A stretch of 64,000 nucleotides of DNA from Lophius americanus (Eukaryota; Chordata; Actinopteri; Lophiiformes; Lophiidae), in contig JBBDHG010000098.1 in the NCBI GenBank assembly GCA_037951165.1, positions 2,401,501-2,465,500 of the forward strand, read 5' to 3'. The notes under the pieces are model-generated. The model saw only the letters and a program-made list of their open reading frames with translations. It had not been told where the DNA came from and made no database searches. Below are positions 22,039 to 37,000 of this stretch, piece after piece; the first letter of the stretch is position 1; each line of letters begins with the position of its first letter. The translations under genes and the position numbers were made by a program.

Positions 22039-25000
22039 GTAAGACAAGTCAATACAGCGTTAAGCTATCAAAGATGACATATTGTCGGTCGCTGGACATT
22101 TGAACTGGGGAGATGTAACAGCCGACGAGCTTCTGACACTGGCTCGGCTGAGCTGTGGCTAACTTGGCTATGGTTAGCTGGAAATGCTAACCGTCGGTTG
22201 TGTTGTTGTGTTCACACATCGAGAGACTGGGAGAGAGACCCTCGCCTGCTAGGTTATGTAGCCAGCACGCTAACTAACATGGTAAACCAGTTTGTCAGCG
22301 CGGTTCGTGTAAATATTAATACCGACCATAATGTCACAAAACACAGCTTTTGGTCAAACTGTGTGATATGAATTTAAGTGGAGCCGTTGACTATTGACAA
22401 GTTTCTGGTAGCGTTAAACAACAAAACAAATAAAAACCAGGGAGTTTCGTTGATTGAGTCTCCATCTCTATCAGGCATACCTTACGAAATATTAAGAGAG
22501 GTTATGTGTGACCATGTTACGATGACCATCGGTACGTTACTATAATTGAAAATTACAGCAGGTTTTACGCAGTACTAGATTTTACGCAGTAACTAAGTAC
22601 ATCTATTCAGATGCTGTTGGTGCAAATTCAGGTGCTTTTATTTTACGCGATTGTTTCCATTACACGCTAATTTATACTTCTACTGCGGCTATTCACAAAG
22701 GGAAATACTATACGTTGTACTCCACGATATTTGTCTAAGAGCTGCAATTACTTTCCAGATTACACACATTTTTCGCTTTCAGTTAAGGGAAAACCATGTA
22801 TCTCCGTATCTGTCTCATTATTGTTAACTGAAGAATTGAATAATTCTCTATGGGTTTTGAAATTTACTCTACATCTTAAGCAAAATAAACATTATAAAAT
22901 TTTGTGTCATCCTTATATTGGCCTATTTTTGAGTTAACTATTAAGAGATAATTTTTTTAACTTACATTTTTTTAAATTTTTACCGGTTCCACTGCTAGAT
23001 GCCTGGAGAAAAAGCATTTTAGTTTTTTTATGCATGCAAGTACACAAAAAAACTAATAAATACAATTTATTTATATAGAGGCAATTTGCAATAAATGTTA
23101 TCCTAAAGGCACTTTCAAGAAGAGCATTTGTAGACCGTAGTCCTTAGGCTTTATTCTATGATACTATGAAAAGTTGGTTAGTTGGTTCTGTTCTGAGAGT
23201 GGTGTTAAAACAGCCTTGATGTTTGATGCAGCTACCCAACAGTATAGATAGTAGTTAAAATTACCTCAACCTTTAACATCCACAGCGGTTATATTAATAC
23301 TAAAATATACATGCAATAGCAAAACTAAGATCAACCACTTTTATGCCCATGTAGCTCAATACTTTGGCTACATTTTGATGATAATTCTTTTTCCGAAGTT
23401 AGGTTTTATATGCAGGAATTTTACTTGTGTTGGAGTTTTTCCACATCACTGACTTCAATGAAGTAAAGGGACGTAGTACATCATCCACCACTAGTCGAAA
23501 AATATCTCTCACATGCTGGCCGCTGTGGTTTCTTCAGTATTTTGGGCCTATTAATTTCATTTCGCACATGTGGAATTGAATAACAAAAATATTAAATCAA
23601 TTAAATGCAAAAAATTTAGGATGATGAGTCTTTGTTTTTTTGTTAAATCTTCAGATATTTCATGCATGGTCTATGCAAAGAAGGAGAAAACTGCCGGTAT
23701 TCCCACGATCTGAGGAGCAGCAAACCTGCAGCCATGATTTGCAAATTCTTTCAGAAGGGAAACTGTGTGTTTGGCGACCGTTGCAGGTAAATATTCAACC
23801 CCATTCAAATTAGGGCTCTGGCTTTAGTCATTTTTTCCTTACTGCAGTGATTAAGACTTATGTAACTGGGGTATGGCTGTTATTAATACCCGACCACCCC
23901 AAACTAGTAACAACACAACAAATGCCAGACATAAGCCCAGACATTTAGGAAACGATAAGTACAAACATACATCCAAGGGGGGGTAGTCACTTCTTGTCTG
24001 ATGCTGCCGTTGTAGGATTGAGAGTCAAGCAACTAAGAAATGAAGCATAAACCTGATGTTTAAGATAGTAACATAACATACTTAAAACTGCATTCAGAGG
24101 AATTGGGAGGAGAGGAAGTAAAATAAAAATATCATCTATCATTAAACAAAATTCTTGATCAAGCTATGAAGACCATCAAGATGTTACAACTATGTTACCT
24201 ACATAGATATCTTAAATGCTGTCGGAACACTGCACATTGAGCTGGGTGTGAAGTTCTATTATAATTATATCCTTTTAAATTGTGAGTTGGAAAACGGTAT
24301 TCATTTATTAAAAATAACTCTTTAGCTGTATTTCCCCGTATTGTCTATCTCGGCGTGTGTGTGGTCATAGGGCTGGCATGTTCTTATTAGGAATGTGGTA
24401 GATGCATGCAAAGACAGGGCATGTTTAAGTGAGCTGACCCTCCAGGCTAAAATGTAGCCCTACTAAACATAAACCTTCTCATGTAGTTTTCATCAGAAAA
24501 ACAAGAGACGATTATCAGCTCAAACCTTAACACATGAAAGCAATGAGCCAGGTAAAGCTGCTATTATCCAAGCTATTGTAAAAGACATATAAAAAAAATA
24601 AGCCACACATAGAAATCATTAAACCTAATCAGTTTAAACTAAAAAACACTTAATGTCAGCTGCCACACCCTAAAAGAAGTGGTCTCCATTGCTGGTTGTT
24701 GATTCCTTTCTAAAACCGGTACTGTTCTTAGTTTAGCTGACATGGCTTCTCAGAAGTGTTTCACTCAAGCAAATGTGACACCGGAGCACGCTCCTTCCTA
24801 GTGTCAACATGTTGTTGGTGTGTGTCTGTGGCAGGTCCACTAAGGTCAAAGAGAATAAAAACATGTGTTTGGGGTATTCCAGCATGGATGGATGCAAAGA
24901 TTAACAAGTATATAGAATAGAACTAATTTTATTGATCCCCATTGGGAAATTCAACGGCGTTTGGATTGGGCCTTTGGCGGATGTGGTTTATTAATTTGGG

Positions 25001-28000
25001 CAACTTTGCTGTTTTTTATGAGGCAACAAACTTAGAATTGTTTTTTTCTTGACAAACTACACAGACGGGATAGCTGTAACAATTACTTTTGAATAATCTG
25101 CAAAAATACCCATAATCTTTACTATTTAAAAGAATGCATAAAGTGTCAATTGATTGGTGTTTATGACAATTACGCCATACCACTTTAAAATATTTCAGTT
25201 TTGTTATTAATGGCTAATAAAACAAAGAAATGTTAATTTTGTCATCGTAGACAAAATAAATGTCCAAATATTTACAGATTAGCAGTTGGAGCCAGTGGAT
25301 TACAGCTTCAAAATGTCTTGTACGTGTAACTAGTCGTCATATTTATCAACTATAACTTATTTTAATACCAATATATATCTATGTACCCAAAGTTAGAGCT
25401 GTGTTCGCTTTCTCTGCAGAAACTCGAACACGTTTTCAGTGAATTTTGGTCTCTGCAAAGTTTGTCCCTTGTCTCCGATTCTGTTCTTGATATTCATGGT
25501 CAGAAAGTCAAGATGCAGTCAAGTTTAGGAGTGTATCCGGTCAGGGGAGCTTAGAATTGCATCTCTGCTGTTTGCAGATGATGTGGTCCTGTTGGCTTCA
25601 TCAGTCCGTGACCTCCAGCATGCGCTGGATCAGTGGACTGGCCCCTTCCAGTTGGGGTGAGTTGCTGCCCAATGCAATGGAGTTCAAGTATCTTGGTGTC
25701 GAGTGATAGGAAAATGGACCGGTACATGGTCAGACGTTCAGTGCATCTTCAGCAGTAATGTGGGCATTGTATCGGTCTGCTGTTGTGAAGAAAGATCTGA
25801 GTCGTAAAGGAGAGCTCTCAATTTACCGATCCATCTACGTTCCAACCCTCACTCATGGTCATGAGCTCTGGGTAGTGACAGAAAGAATGAGTTCAAGGAT
25901 AAAAGCAGCTGAAATGAGCTTTCTTCATAGATCGGCTGGGCTCAGCCTCAGGGATAGGTTAAAGAGCTCGGGCATCGAGATGGAGCTCGGAGTAGAGCCG
26001 CTGCTCCTTCACAATGAAAGGAGCCAGTTGAGATGGTTCCGGCATCCAGAACGCCTTCCTTTGGATGTTTTTCAGGCGTGTCCAACTGGGAAGAGTCCCC
26101 GCGGTAGACCTAGAACTCAGTTGAGAGACTGTATTTCCCATCTGGCCTTGCAACGCCTCGGGATCCCCCAGGATGAGCGGGAGAGTGTTACTACGAGGAG
26201 GGATATCTGGAAATCCCTTCTGAGCCTGCTGCCACCGCAACCCGGCCCCGGATAAGCGGATGAAAATGAAAATGGATAACTTGGATCAACTTATTGTCTT
26301 AGCTTTTCTTGTTTCCTGCTGTGTTGTTTCCTTTCAAACTGAAGTTACAGACAATTAAAACTTTATTGAACTACATATATAGTACATTCATGATAAACCC
26401 CCTATAGGGACCTTTAACCTTCTGTTTTTGCTCAAATGCAGATGAGATTGGTTTCAGGGTCTTTAAAGATATTATTCATAACATATTATTTGGATGGATT
26501 CCTATTTAAATCCACATGCAGATCTTTTAGAAAGTTGCAAGTAGAAAAAAATGTATTACTGTGAAAAAAGATATAAACACAATATCTGTAAAAATGTTAA
26601 AATTTTTCGTTCTTACTTCCAACAAGGTTAACTAATAGCATAGCAAAATATCATGTGTTATTTCTGTATTGTCAACAATGAGTCTTAGTCTTTGCTACTT
26701 TGTGTGGGAAAATAATGTTAAGATGAGATAGTGTGAAATTAAGCACCAGGCTGAATGGAGCACAAAACAAGGTGCAAGACCAAGGTTATTCACAAAAAGG
26801 TCTGCTTCTTGCTCCCTCAGCCATGTAATGTGCAGGTTGTGCAATGACCTGGCAACCACCTGAGGGTGCACATGCTTCCAGCAAATGTCTTCCGATCTAA
26901 TTGGTGCCAAATGGGGGTTGCAATGTATAATATTCAGTCATCCTATAATACCTTCTTTTTTTTTCTCAAAGAAATTATTTCACATGATTTCCCGCTATTC
27001 AGAAATACACTTAAAAGGTCGTCTAAAACTTTATTTATTATGCAAAACATAACTTGACGTGAGCACTTTCATTTTTACGTTCAGAAATTTTAGCATTCTG
27101 TGTGTTCAGACCGGGTTAAATACAGCAAATTAATAACAAATTAATAACAGAGTGCATATTAACTTTCATAGTAGCCTGAACTCGGTGTCACTTGTAAAAG
27201 TTTGAAACAGTGTAACATTGTATGAATATGGTCAACAGTGTTTATTCATAGAAAATGAGCTCAGACGTGCAGCGATATGGTCCTTTGAGAAGCAGATTAA
27301 GCTCCCCGTCTGTTGTTCAGCTTGAGTGTGCCCTGACAGCAGCAGTCAGCTTTTACAGACAGTGTCTGCTCCATGTCTGGCTTCAGGAGCATCCCCTTAG
27401 TTACCAAGGCACTTAGGACCACCAACTGCCCCAAGGGCACATCCGTTTCACACATACCCAGTCATTATTCCTCAATAGCCAGCTTGTTGCCTGAAGGAAA
27501 CATGAGGTGAAGTGTATATATCATGGAGCTGTCGTTGTTGTGAAGCGCATTCCTCCATCTGTGTGATGGAGCGTCAGTAAAGGAGGCTGTCCTCATTATT
27601 TCTGTGACCCTGTATTAAGAGTGCAGAGGGAGGCTCTCCCCATGGGGGTTTATTATGGGTGAATTCCCTGAGCTCGGTCTTTTGTGATGGTCTATATCGT
27701 TCTCACTCTCTCATTGTGTCTCTCTCCCTCCCTCTCTCTCCTGCAGCTCCCAGGGCCAGACAGAGTGCACTGCAGCCTGAATGGCAATTGCATAACGCTC
27801 TTTTTTTGCTCCTGGTCTTTCTTTCTGAGCTCCCCCGTCTCCTGTGCTGCTGGGTTCCCCAGGTTCACTCCGCTGCAACACCCCCTCATTTATACATGCA
27901 TAGCTGCAGCAGCCCTCCTCCCACCCTGCTCATTCAGTGTTCTGGTTGCTTTTTGGGAACAGAGTGGGTAAAAGTAGCTCCTTCTACATGGCATGTTCAA

Positions 28001-31000
28001 GGTGGGACTGATGCACCTCTGTTTCACCTCACAGTTCTGTTAGGACATGACCCCATATGACCCAGCTCTGATATTAAGAACTTCAATTAATAAAAAAAAA
28101 AAACACGCATTCATAAAAAAATAGGGCATTGCTTACCATATCACAATACATTAATGATATGTCTGCCTAATACCGTTAGTCTGTGCTTGAAATCAACCTC
28201 TATCCTGGGTTTCATTTGACTTTAAATGCATTGTTGTGAAATAACTTTTGACACCTCTTGAGTTGCACATTTTCTTGCATCAGTACAACATCATGATTCA
28301 GAATTAATTTTTAATGTGTCTTTTAGTAAACGTAAGGAATGTCCTTTCTTTGGTGGCCATGTTGGGTGGGCATACCATTTAAATCCACTATGAGAATACA
28401 GTGTTATGAGATTTTTACACTATAACGCTCAAAATATCATGCTGATCCCGACATGCAGTGCTTCACTTTTATTAAGAGTGTAATAATTACATATAGTTAT
28501 TTGAAACCTGTTTGAATATTAAACATCATTACATCAATACACCAGCACCTAGATTGATACAAGTCCACCATGAACTTTATGATGAGCAGATAATAAGATT
28601 GCTCTATAAACTGGAACAAACAATATCTCCAGGCAATGGGATTTACAATTCTACATCCTGAGTTTTTGGGTTTTTTTGGCAACTTTCTCAAATGGGTTAT
28701 AGGATATAGGATTAATATTGCTTCAGAGCACTAAGTATATCCCACAAAAGGCCGCCGCAGATCCCTTTTGTTAACAGGATATCTCAAAAACGGTTTCATT
28801 AATCATTTTCAAATTTTAGACTCACAAAAAGCTTTTTGTGAGGAGAAACTTTAGTGAGTTGGGCAACAGTCGATTGTTTATTTATATGAATCGAATCATC
28901 GGTTGACCAATCTTGTAAATATATTATACTCTAAAAGACTACATTTTACTCACTAAGGGCAGCTTTTTTACACTAAACACTGTTTCCCAGACATACCTCA
29001 AAAACTATTTCATGGATAATTTTCAAAATTTATACTCCAATAGACCATACTATTTGAGGGTCCATTCATATAGAAAATGCCACAGACAACCCATTGCTCT
29101 TGCGCACTTTTTATTTTTCCTCTGTTTGTGCCTCTACATGTTATCCCTCTTATGATCTGTGGACACAGTTTGGTTTGTCTTTCATGTCCTTCCTTTGTAA
29201 TAATAATAATAATAATACATTTAATTTATAATGCACTTTACATTTGGATCAAATCTCAAAGTGCTACGTGTGGTTTGTGTTCTTCTTCTTTGCTTTGATA
29301 GTAACTTTCCTGTATTAAAGCTGTAAGACTATAAACCATTTATACGTAACAATCTTGTATATGTATGTTTACTCAGGTTTGAACACTGTAAACCACCAAA
29401 GGACGAGGAGCTGCCAACCACCGAGACGCTGCCGCTCTCCTCCGCCTCGCTGCTCAGCCCATCAGACTCAGAACCCAGGGGGTCAACACCTGGCCCAGTG
29501 GCCCAAGACTGGGTCAATGCAGCAGAGTTTGTGCCAGGACAGCCGTATTGCGGACGGGGTTAGAGACCAGCATTGACACCATAGTTTTTAGAGGGATACT
29601 CACACCTAGAAACACAAGTGATCATTAGTGACCATTAATTAAAAAATTAGGGGTTTTAAGTGGACTCAAGTTAGCCATGCTAGATCTTTGATTATAAATC
29701 TACATTTTTGTTCTGTGTCCTTGCAGAGTTTGATATGTATTTTCCTTCAAAGCATCTTCTCAGTGTCCTCGTGTTTAACATATCACCTTAACTTCTGGTG
29801 CTTTCATTCTGATTTGACGATGATGAATCAGACTGAATAACTGAAGACGGCCAGAACATCATGCCTTAAAACTTTTGCAAACTTTTGCTAACTACAATTT
29901 TTTTAACAGCTGTATCAACCTCCCTAAATCAAAGTGTTGTCAAATACAAAAAAGTGCAGTAAAATCCTTTGATATAATTTTGATGCCTCAACGAGTTGGT
30001 TCTGGAAGTTAACAAATTTTAATCGTGTTTTCGGAATGTACTTGTTTTTGTGAAATCTAAAGCTAAACATATTCACTTTGACCTCATAACGATATTCCTC
30101 GAATTTTTTTAAATCTTTTATCTGAGATGAGATGAAGGTGTATAATGTGAAGATGTGTTGTGGTTGTCCGTTTGCAGCTGAGCCATCGAAGATGGCGCAC
30201 GGCGTCCCTCTCATTGAGGAGTTGGACAATGAAAAAGCAAAGGAAAACAAGGAATTGAGGAAGCAGCTCTGTCCTTACGCTGCTGTTGGTGAGTGTCGGT
30301 ACGGAATCAACTGTGCATATCTCCATGGCGATGTGTGTGACATGTGCGGACTACAGGTGCTCCATCCCACTGACAGCAACCAGCGCTCGGAGCATACTAA
30401 GGTAAGGGCACAGCAACAATCTGCTTCTAGGCCTGCAGTAACCATGCTTGGGTATGCATGGATTGGATTTGGATTTGGGACATACAAATCCATATGGCTT
30501 TTCAGAAAACTTTGTACAGGATTTCCAGCTGTTTGGTTTGGTCCCAGCATGTACAATCAGATATCTGAGTTATATAATTCTTATGAGACATGTCTACTGA
30601 AAAATGTCAAACACCTTTTGACAGAATAGACCTGGATGTAGTGCCACCATTAAAGAGAAATTCCTCTGGAAACAGATACATTATGGTGATCTGTGATTAT
30701 GCAACACACTACCCTGAAGCTTTTCCCCTTATATCAGTGAAAGCTTGAAATGTTATTACAGTATGTCTATCAGCTCTAAGGAATTAAGAGGTTTAAAACC
30801 ACTCCATATCAACCCCAAACGGACGGGCTGGTTCAACATTGCATCAGACACAAAAGACAATGATGTGCAAGTATGCTACCCATACAAGAGCAGATTGGGA
30901 CCAGTGGCTGCCTTATCTTCTCTTTGTCTACCGGGAGGACGCAAAGGCTTCAACAGGCTTCTCACCATTTGAACTGCTCTATGGACGTTGGGTAATGGGG

Positions 31001-34000
31001 CCATTGGACCTCCTGAAAGACTACTGGGAACAACAAACATCAATAGGAGTGAATGTTGTGGCGTGTTTGGTCAAGTTGAGAGAGATTTTGGAGGAGATGA
31101 CAGCACTTGCTCAAGAGACGAGGATAACAGCTCAACAGAACGAGAAGAGATGGTATGGCTGACTGACCAAGTGGCATGAACCTTACGAAATCACCAGAAG
31201 TATGGGTTGAAAGATATCAGACATTCCATGTGAACTTGTTGAAGGAGTTCTAGGTACAAGGAAGTTCCAGGTTGGCCTTGCAAACACCTATTTGTACACC
31301 TATTTGTATGAGCATTCAAGGAATAAGAGGTGATTGAAAAGTTATTTCCTGTCAGCACAGGAGTGTCCAGTCCGGTAAATCTGTCCCATCTGTCAGTCTC
31401 CCAGCAGGAGGACATGTTGCCACTTCTTGACCGAGACTCTAAGAAAGAGACCGGTTTTCACCACTCGTGTCCAGCACAAAATTCGACTCAAGAAGGATGC
31501 CCCGTACGACAGAGGAGCTACCGGATCCTGAGCGGTTGGTACTTGTGTTACAAAAGGAAATCAAGTTGATTTTGGAACTGGGTATAATTGGGGTATCCAA
31601 TAGTGAATGGTGAAGCCCTGTTGTGTTGGTACCCAAGAAAAAGGGCACATTGAAATTTTTCATTGACTTTAGATAACTGAAGTCTGTGTCTCTATTTGGT
31701 CCATATCCAATGCCCAGAATTGACAAATTTTTAGAGAGAGTTGGAACAGCAAAGTGCACCACCACCCTGGATCTAAGTAAGGGCTACTGGTAGGTTGCAC
31801 TGGTACCATAAGCTTGGGAGTTAACCGCCTTCAAGACTCCAAAGTTATGTCATTTGACCTTCAAGGGGCGCCAGCTACCTGTCAGAGACCGAACCATAGT
31901 CTGGGAGATCTGTGTGAGTTTCCAGCAGCCTACTTGGATGATGTGGTCATTATTAGTAATTCCCGGGAAGAGGTCCTGTCACATCTACAACAGGTTCATC
32001 ACTGTATTCGAGCTGCAAGGTCCACCACCTACCCACAGAGAATTGTGGCGAAACAGGAAGTTGAGTGTCTTGGCTAAGTAATTCGTTTTGGCAAGATCAA
32101 GCCTTAGGTATGAAAGGTGGAGGCCATTCAGTCTTTTCCAATCCCTACCACCAAGTACAAGTGGAATAGGTTCATGAACCAGGTAGGCTCATAGAGGAAA
32201 AGTATTCTAAAGAAAGAAGAAAGAATCCTTTATTAGTCACATAGTCATATACAGTACAACATAGTGAAATTACTTCTCTGCATTTGACCCATCCCTGAGG
32301 GAGCAGTGGGCAGCCCCTCGTGGAGCGCCCGGGGAGCTAAGGATTCAGGCTGTTGCTCAAGGACCCTACGACAAGTAGACCCTGGTGGGATTTGAACCGG
32401 CTACCTTCCGATCTTCTGATTGGGAGACGGTCGCTCTACCCACTGAGCCTCATCACTTAGCAGAACGGACTGTACAAACCTCACAAGATTCTTAGCACCC
32501 AACAAAGTACACTGGACTGAGGACTGTGGTAGAGCTTTCTGGAGCTTAAAGACACCAATTCAGCTCTGCGTTGAATTCTGTGAACAGATTTCTTTGGACT
32601 GGGCCTAGGAGTGGTCCTATTGCAGGAATGGGATGGAGAGATGAAGCCAGTCATGTTCTTGAGTTGCAGGCTTCTGGACAGAGAGACCAGGTATTTCGAC
32701 TGTAGAAAAGTGTTTGACAATGACGTGGGTCATTGATGCTCTTGGATATCACCTTCTTGGCCTTCTACCTGGAAACAAATCATTGAGCACTACACTGGTT
32801 ACACTGAATGAATGATGCCAATATGCCCACTGCTGGATGGTATTATGGTGAGGAATGTAATGAACATCTTCAGAACTAGGATTTTCTCCCAACTTTGAGA
32901 ATATAAGGACGATACCAAATAATTGCAAAAGCTTTTAAAAGTTCCGGGACATACCATTGAGCTGATGAATGTAGGGTGACATGGTTAAATTGCACATTAT
33001 TATTATTAAATTATTATATATATTCTTCTGTGTTGGATTTTGCATTATTACTGTCTTTGTCTAAAATTATATCCGGCACAGTTTATGAAAGGCTGCAAGT
33101 TTCATTGTGTGTGTGCTGCTGTTGTGACCAGATGATGCCAGTGGTCCATAGTATTTGTAATTGTGTGTATTTATTGTTGGTGAAAAAATAAACACATTGT
33201 TGGTCTGCACCTCTGCTGCAAGCCTCAAAATCTTTCCGCTAAGCGATCCTTCTATCATTCTTCTTATTTTAATTTCCAGTGTTGTGGGGCTGCCTTTTCA
33301 TGATGCTGTGCTTCTCTTTAATAGGCATGCATCGAAGCCCATGAGAAAGACATGGAGATCTCATTTGCAATTCAGCGCAGCAAAGACATGATGTGCGGTG
33401 TGTGTATGGAGGTGGTGTTTGAGAAGGCCAACCCAAGCGAGCGCCGTTTTGGAATCCTGTCCAACTGCAGCCACTGCTACTGTTTAAAGTGCATTCGCAA
33501 GTGGAGGAGCGCCAAACAGTTTGAGAGCAAAATAATCAAGTGAGTCACTTTTACACATTTGAGTTTGGGGAGTTTTTTTACTGTAACAAACACATTTGTT
33601 TGTCAAGGGTTGGTCAGGTCCACAGATTGAACGCTCCATTTACAAGAGTAATCAACGATTCTCTATATTTCTGGACATTGGCAATTTTTTTATTTTATCT
33701 TTGGAGTATGTTTACTTATGCTTTATCCCACAGTGTCAAACCTAATAACCATAGAAGCCAGGACATGCCTTTTAGGTCTTCTCAATAAAAGGCAAAACTA
33801 TGAAGATTTACGTTCATTACACTTCTGTTTATAAATCAAATTCAATCAACCTCAAACCTTATTTTCTTTTAATCCTATTTTACGGCATGATCTGAGATTT
33901 TTGAAAATGAAGTTCCAATTTGTCCTAACGCAAGGAGTAAAGATGATTATAACCAATCTAAAAAGTTGAGTTTTGACTTTTGAAATGACTTTTGAGTTCT

Positions 34001-37000
34001 GTAACATTCATTGCAAGTATAAGGGAACCCAAGGCTCGATGAATGGTTGGGGATAAAAAGGTGTCAGAACACACAGTGCATCACAGTGTTGTTTTGGCAA
34101 ACAAGAGAGGACCTATCCAATACTATTCAGGTTCTTAGTAAATTAATCTTTCAACACTGTTATTTGTTGTGCTTCCTAATAAACCTTTACTGAGCTGACG
34201 ATATAACAATTGGTTCTATAGATATATTTTATACCTATGGATAGTTTGAGAAAAAAATTTTTGACACGTGTCTGTACCCACCTACGACTGATGCATTCTG
34301 GCTTATTAGCATATATCTGACACAACATAGGCAACTAACCAAGTAGAAACGTTCTGCTGTGTCCGGGGTTCTTTCGTCTCTGCGTGATCCTCCTGGAGTT
34401 CGTTTGTCTCGTTGTCCAGGGTTTAAAATCGAAAGAAATTCCCTGGAATCTCACCACGACAGAAATGTCAATGGCGTTGCCGGAGGCGAGCGACTCATGC
34501 CAAGGGGCACGAATATGTGAAAACTAAAAAATTGATAATGTCTTCAAATCATACAGAAGTTACATTGATTCTGAAGTATGGGGGGGGGGGAAACTAAAAA
34601 TGTATTTATGTTCCAAGTTCCAGTTCAAAAATCTCCAAACTGTTAAAATCCCATTAAAGATTTGCCCATCGAAGTAAAGGATTATCTCCTTTCTTCTACA
34701 TTTATTTACAAATAATTTGTAGACATTCACAGATTAAACAATTGTGAGTTACTCGAATGAATAAAAAAATCACTGGATGGATATTCCTCAATCTTATTGA
34801 TTCTTACATAAACCTGCGCATTTTCCTGTCCTTTGTTAGAAGTTATTTACCACAAATAAAATAAAAGTACATTTTTTTCAAGCAACAATGTTTTACTGGT
34901 GCAAAGCTGAACAATTTGTATTTTGGCCCAACAGTATTTGTTCTTAGGACATCTGCAACCATGACGGGGAAATTTAAATATTCCTACTGCCCCACTTTTT
35001 TATAAACTCTATCCTTATGTTATTTCTGGCGAATGATGTGCGCACCATTCTGTCTGAAGGACGCAAGATAGCCTGACCTAGTAGATTTAAGTAAGACAAT
35101 GAGAGTTAATCATTTTCCTGAAATGATCAGAAGACAAGATTTTTCTTCATCACGCCGTTTTTCTTTTTCTTTGAAGGTCTTGTCCAGAGTGTCGAATCAC
35201 ATCCAACTTCGTCATCCCGAGCGAGTACTGGGTGGAGGAGAAGGAGGACAAGCAGAAACTCATCCAGAAATACAAGGATGGCATGCGGTACACAGATATT
35301 GTCTTATACTGATAATGACCAGAGAGGATAATCACGTAATCAAACTAGACTAACCCTTAAAAGAAATGATGGATTGAATTTCTTTCTAATTTAAATCTGA
35401 TTTTCCTGAGCTGATTTATTGAAAAGATGAGTAACAGCAGTGGAGAGGAGATCTGTCCTGAATTCGCCTCCAAGTTTATTCATTGAAAATCGCCACATAG
35501 AGACATCATCACCTAAGATCATCTAGTGTTTTTTTACTTGATATCTGTGAATAAATAAGGGTCTGCTGTTCTCTCTTCAGGGACAAGCCGTGCCGATACT
35601 TTGATGAGGGTCATGGAACATGCCCTTTTGGCGCAAATTGTTTCTACAGGCACGCCTTTCCTGATGGACGCATGGAGGAAGCCCAGCCCCAGCGAAGACA
35701 GACCGGATCCAACAGCAGAAATAGGGTAACAGTACACACCTTCTTCTGAAATACATCACTTTCACTAGCAAGTTCTCCTAAAGACACATAAGTGCTACAA
35801 CACTGACCGTACTATCATAAAAAGCTTTCAGTAACAAACACATGTTGAGTTTCAGCATGTCTCTTGGGAGACTACTTTTACTCTACTTATAATAGCAGCT
35901 AAACCTCAACTGTAGCACCCTCTGCTGGTTGAGAAACATGTAAGCACACGCAGAGTGAACTGTAGAAAAGAAACACAGATGAAGTCAAATGGGAAACCTA
36001 CAATTATGATTGCAGCAGTTGCCTTTTCCCCCAGTATTCCTTGGTATGTAATTGTAATGGTTGACATAGCTAACACATTGTGCCTCTCAGACTCCACAAC
36101 TAGTGTGACACATGCATGTAACAGAGAAAAGGCACAGATAATGGAGACTGTTGCCATCTATCTCCATCCCCCCGAAAGATAACAAAATCGGTAGTGTTGA
36201 CCTTCTTTGTCATATAGGGGCGGCTTTAGAGGAAACACTTCCAACCCTCATTCATTACATTCATGTCTAAAGAATTAGCACATGAACATACAGCAAAGAA
36301 AATTCAGTAGAGTCTAAAGCTACTGAAATTGCTATGGTAATTTTTAACCAAAGACTGACGCTACAGACAGTCGTTTTCCATTTTCTTTATAATTACTGAG
36401 GTAAAGCAATGCATTTGTATCTCTGTAAGATCCTCTACATGTTGACAGACATCTAATAAGATTCTAAGCCAGTAAATGCAAATGGCCTATCCTTGCATAG
36501 CGCCTTCTTCACTCAAGGAGCCTTACAAGGGAATTCAACATTCATCCATTCCCTTGTACTCATACACCTTTGACAGGGGATACCTTTCAAAGTGTAACCT
36601 CTTTAACAGGAGTGTTAATCATTCAGACACCAATGGAGCAGCCATATGGACCATCTCCTAGTTCAGCACCTTGCTCAGGGTTGCTCAATAAGTGTAGTAC
36701 ATATATGCATAGTCCATCCTCAAGGATTAGAGAGAAAGTAAGGCTGGTCACCATGTTCTATGTGTTTTGACCTGTTGAAATGAATGTACCGTCCGTACGT
36801 TTCTTAAATCAACTGTATGGCATGTGGAAGTGAAAATAAAACGTTGTGAAACTCGTTCAGTCCATTTTATGTTAAATGTTGGCTTTGTTCAGTGAAACCG
36901 GGCCTGGTGGCTAGCTCTGAGCTCCTGCTGGCTTTAGCCACTCTGCTAACGTTAGGTTATTTACAATTACTATCTTTATCGGGGATGATTAAATTTGAAG

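Noticed and set aside
25758..26255. 165-codon frame as a host gene
   Set aside because: It is the C-terminal part of a LINE ORF2-type protein following an RT FADD motif and ending in a LINE 3' tail.
27659..28060. 133-codon open frame in mkrn1 intron 2
   Set aside because: Low-complexity pyrimidine-rich DNA, open in several frames, with no motif, Kozak context or splice support.
31800..32085. YLDD-containing frame as a separate host gene
   Set aside because: It is continuous with Gypsy reverse transcriptase motifs on either side and broken by frameshifts.
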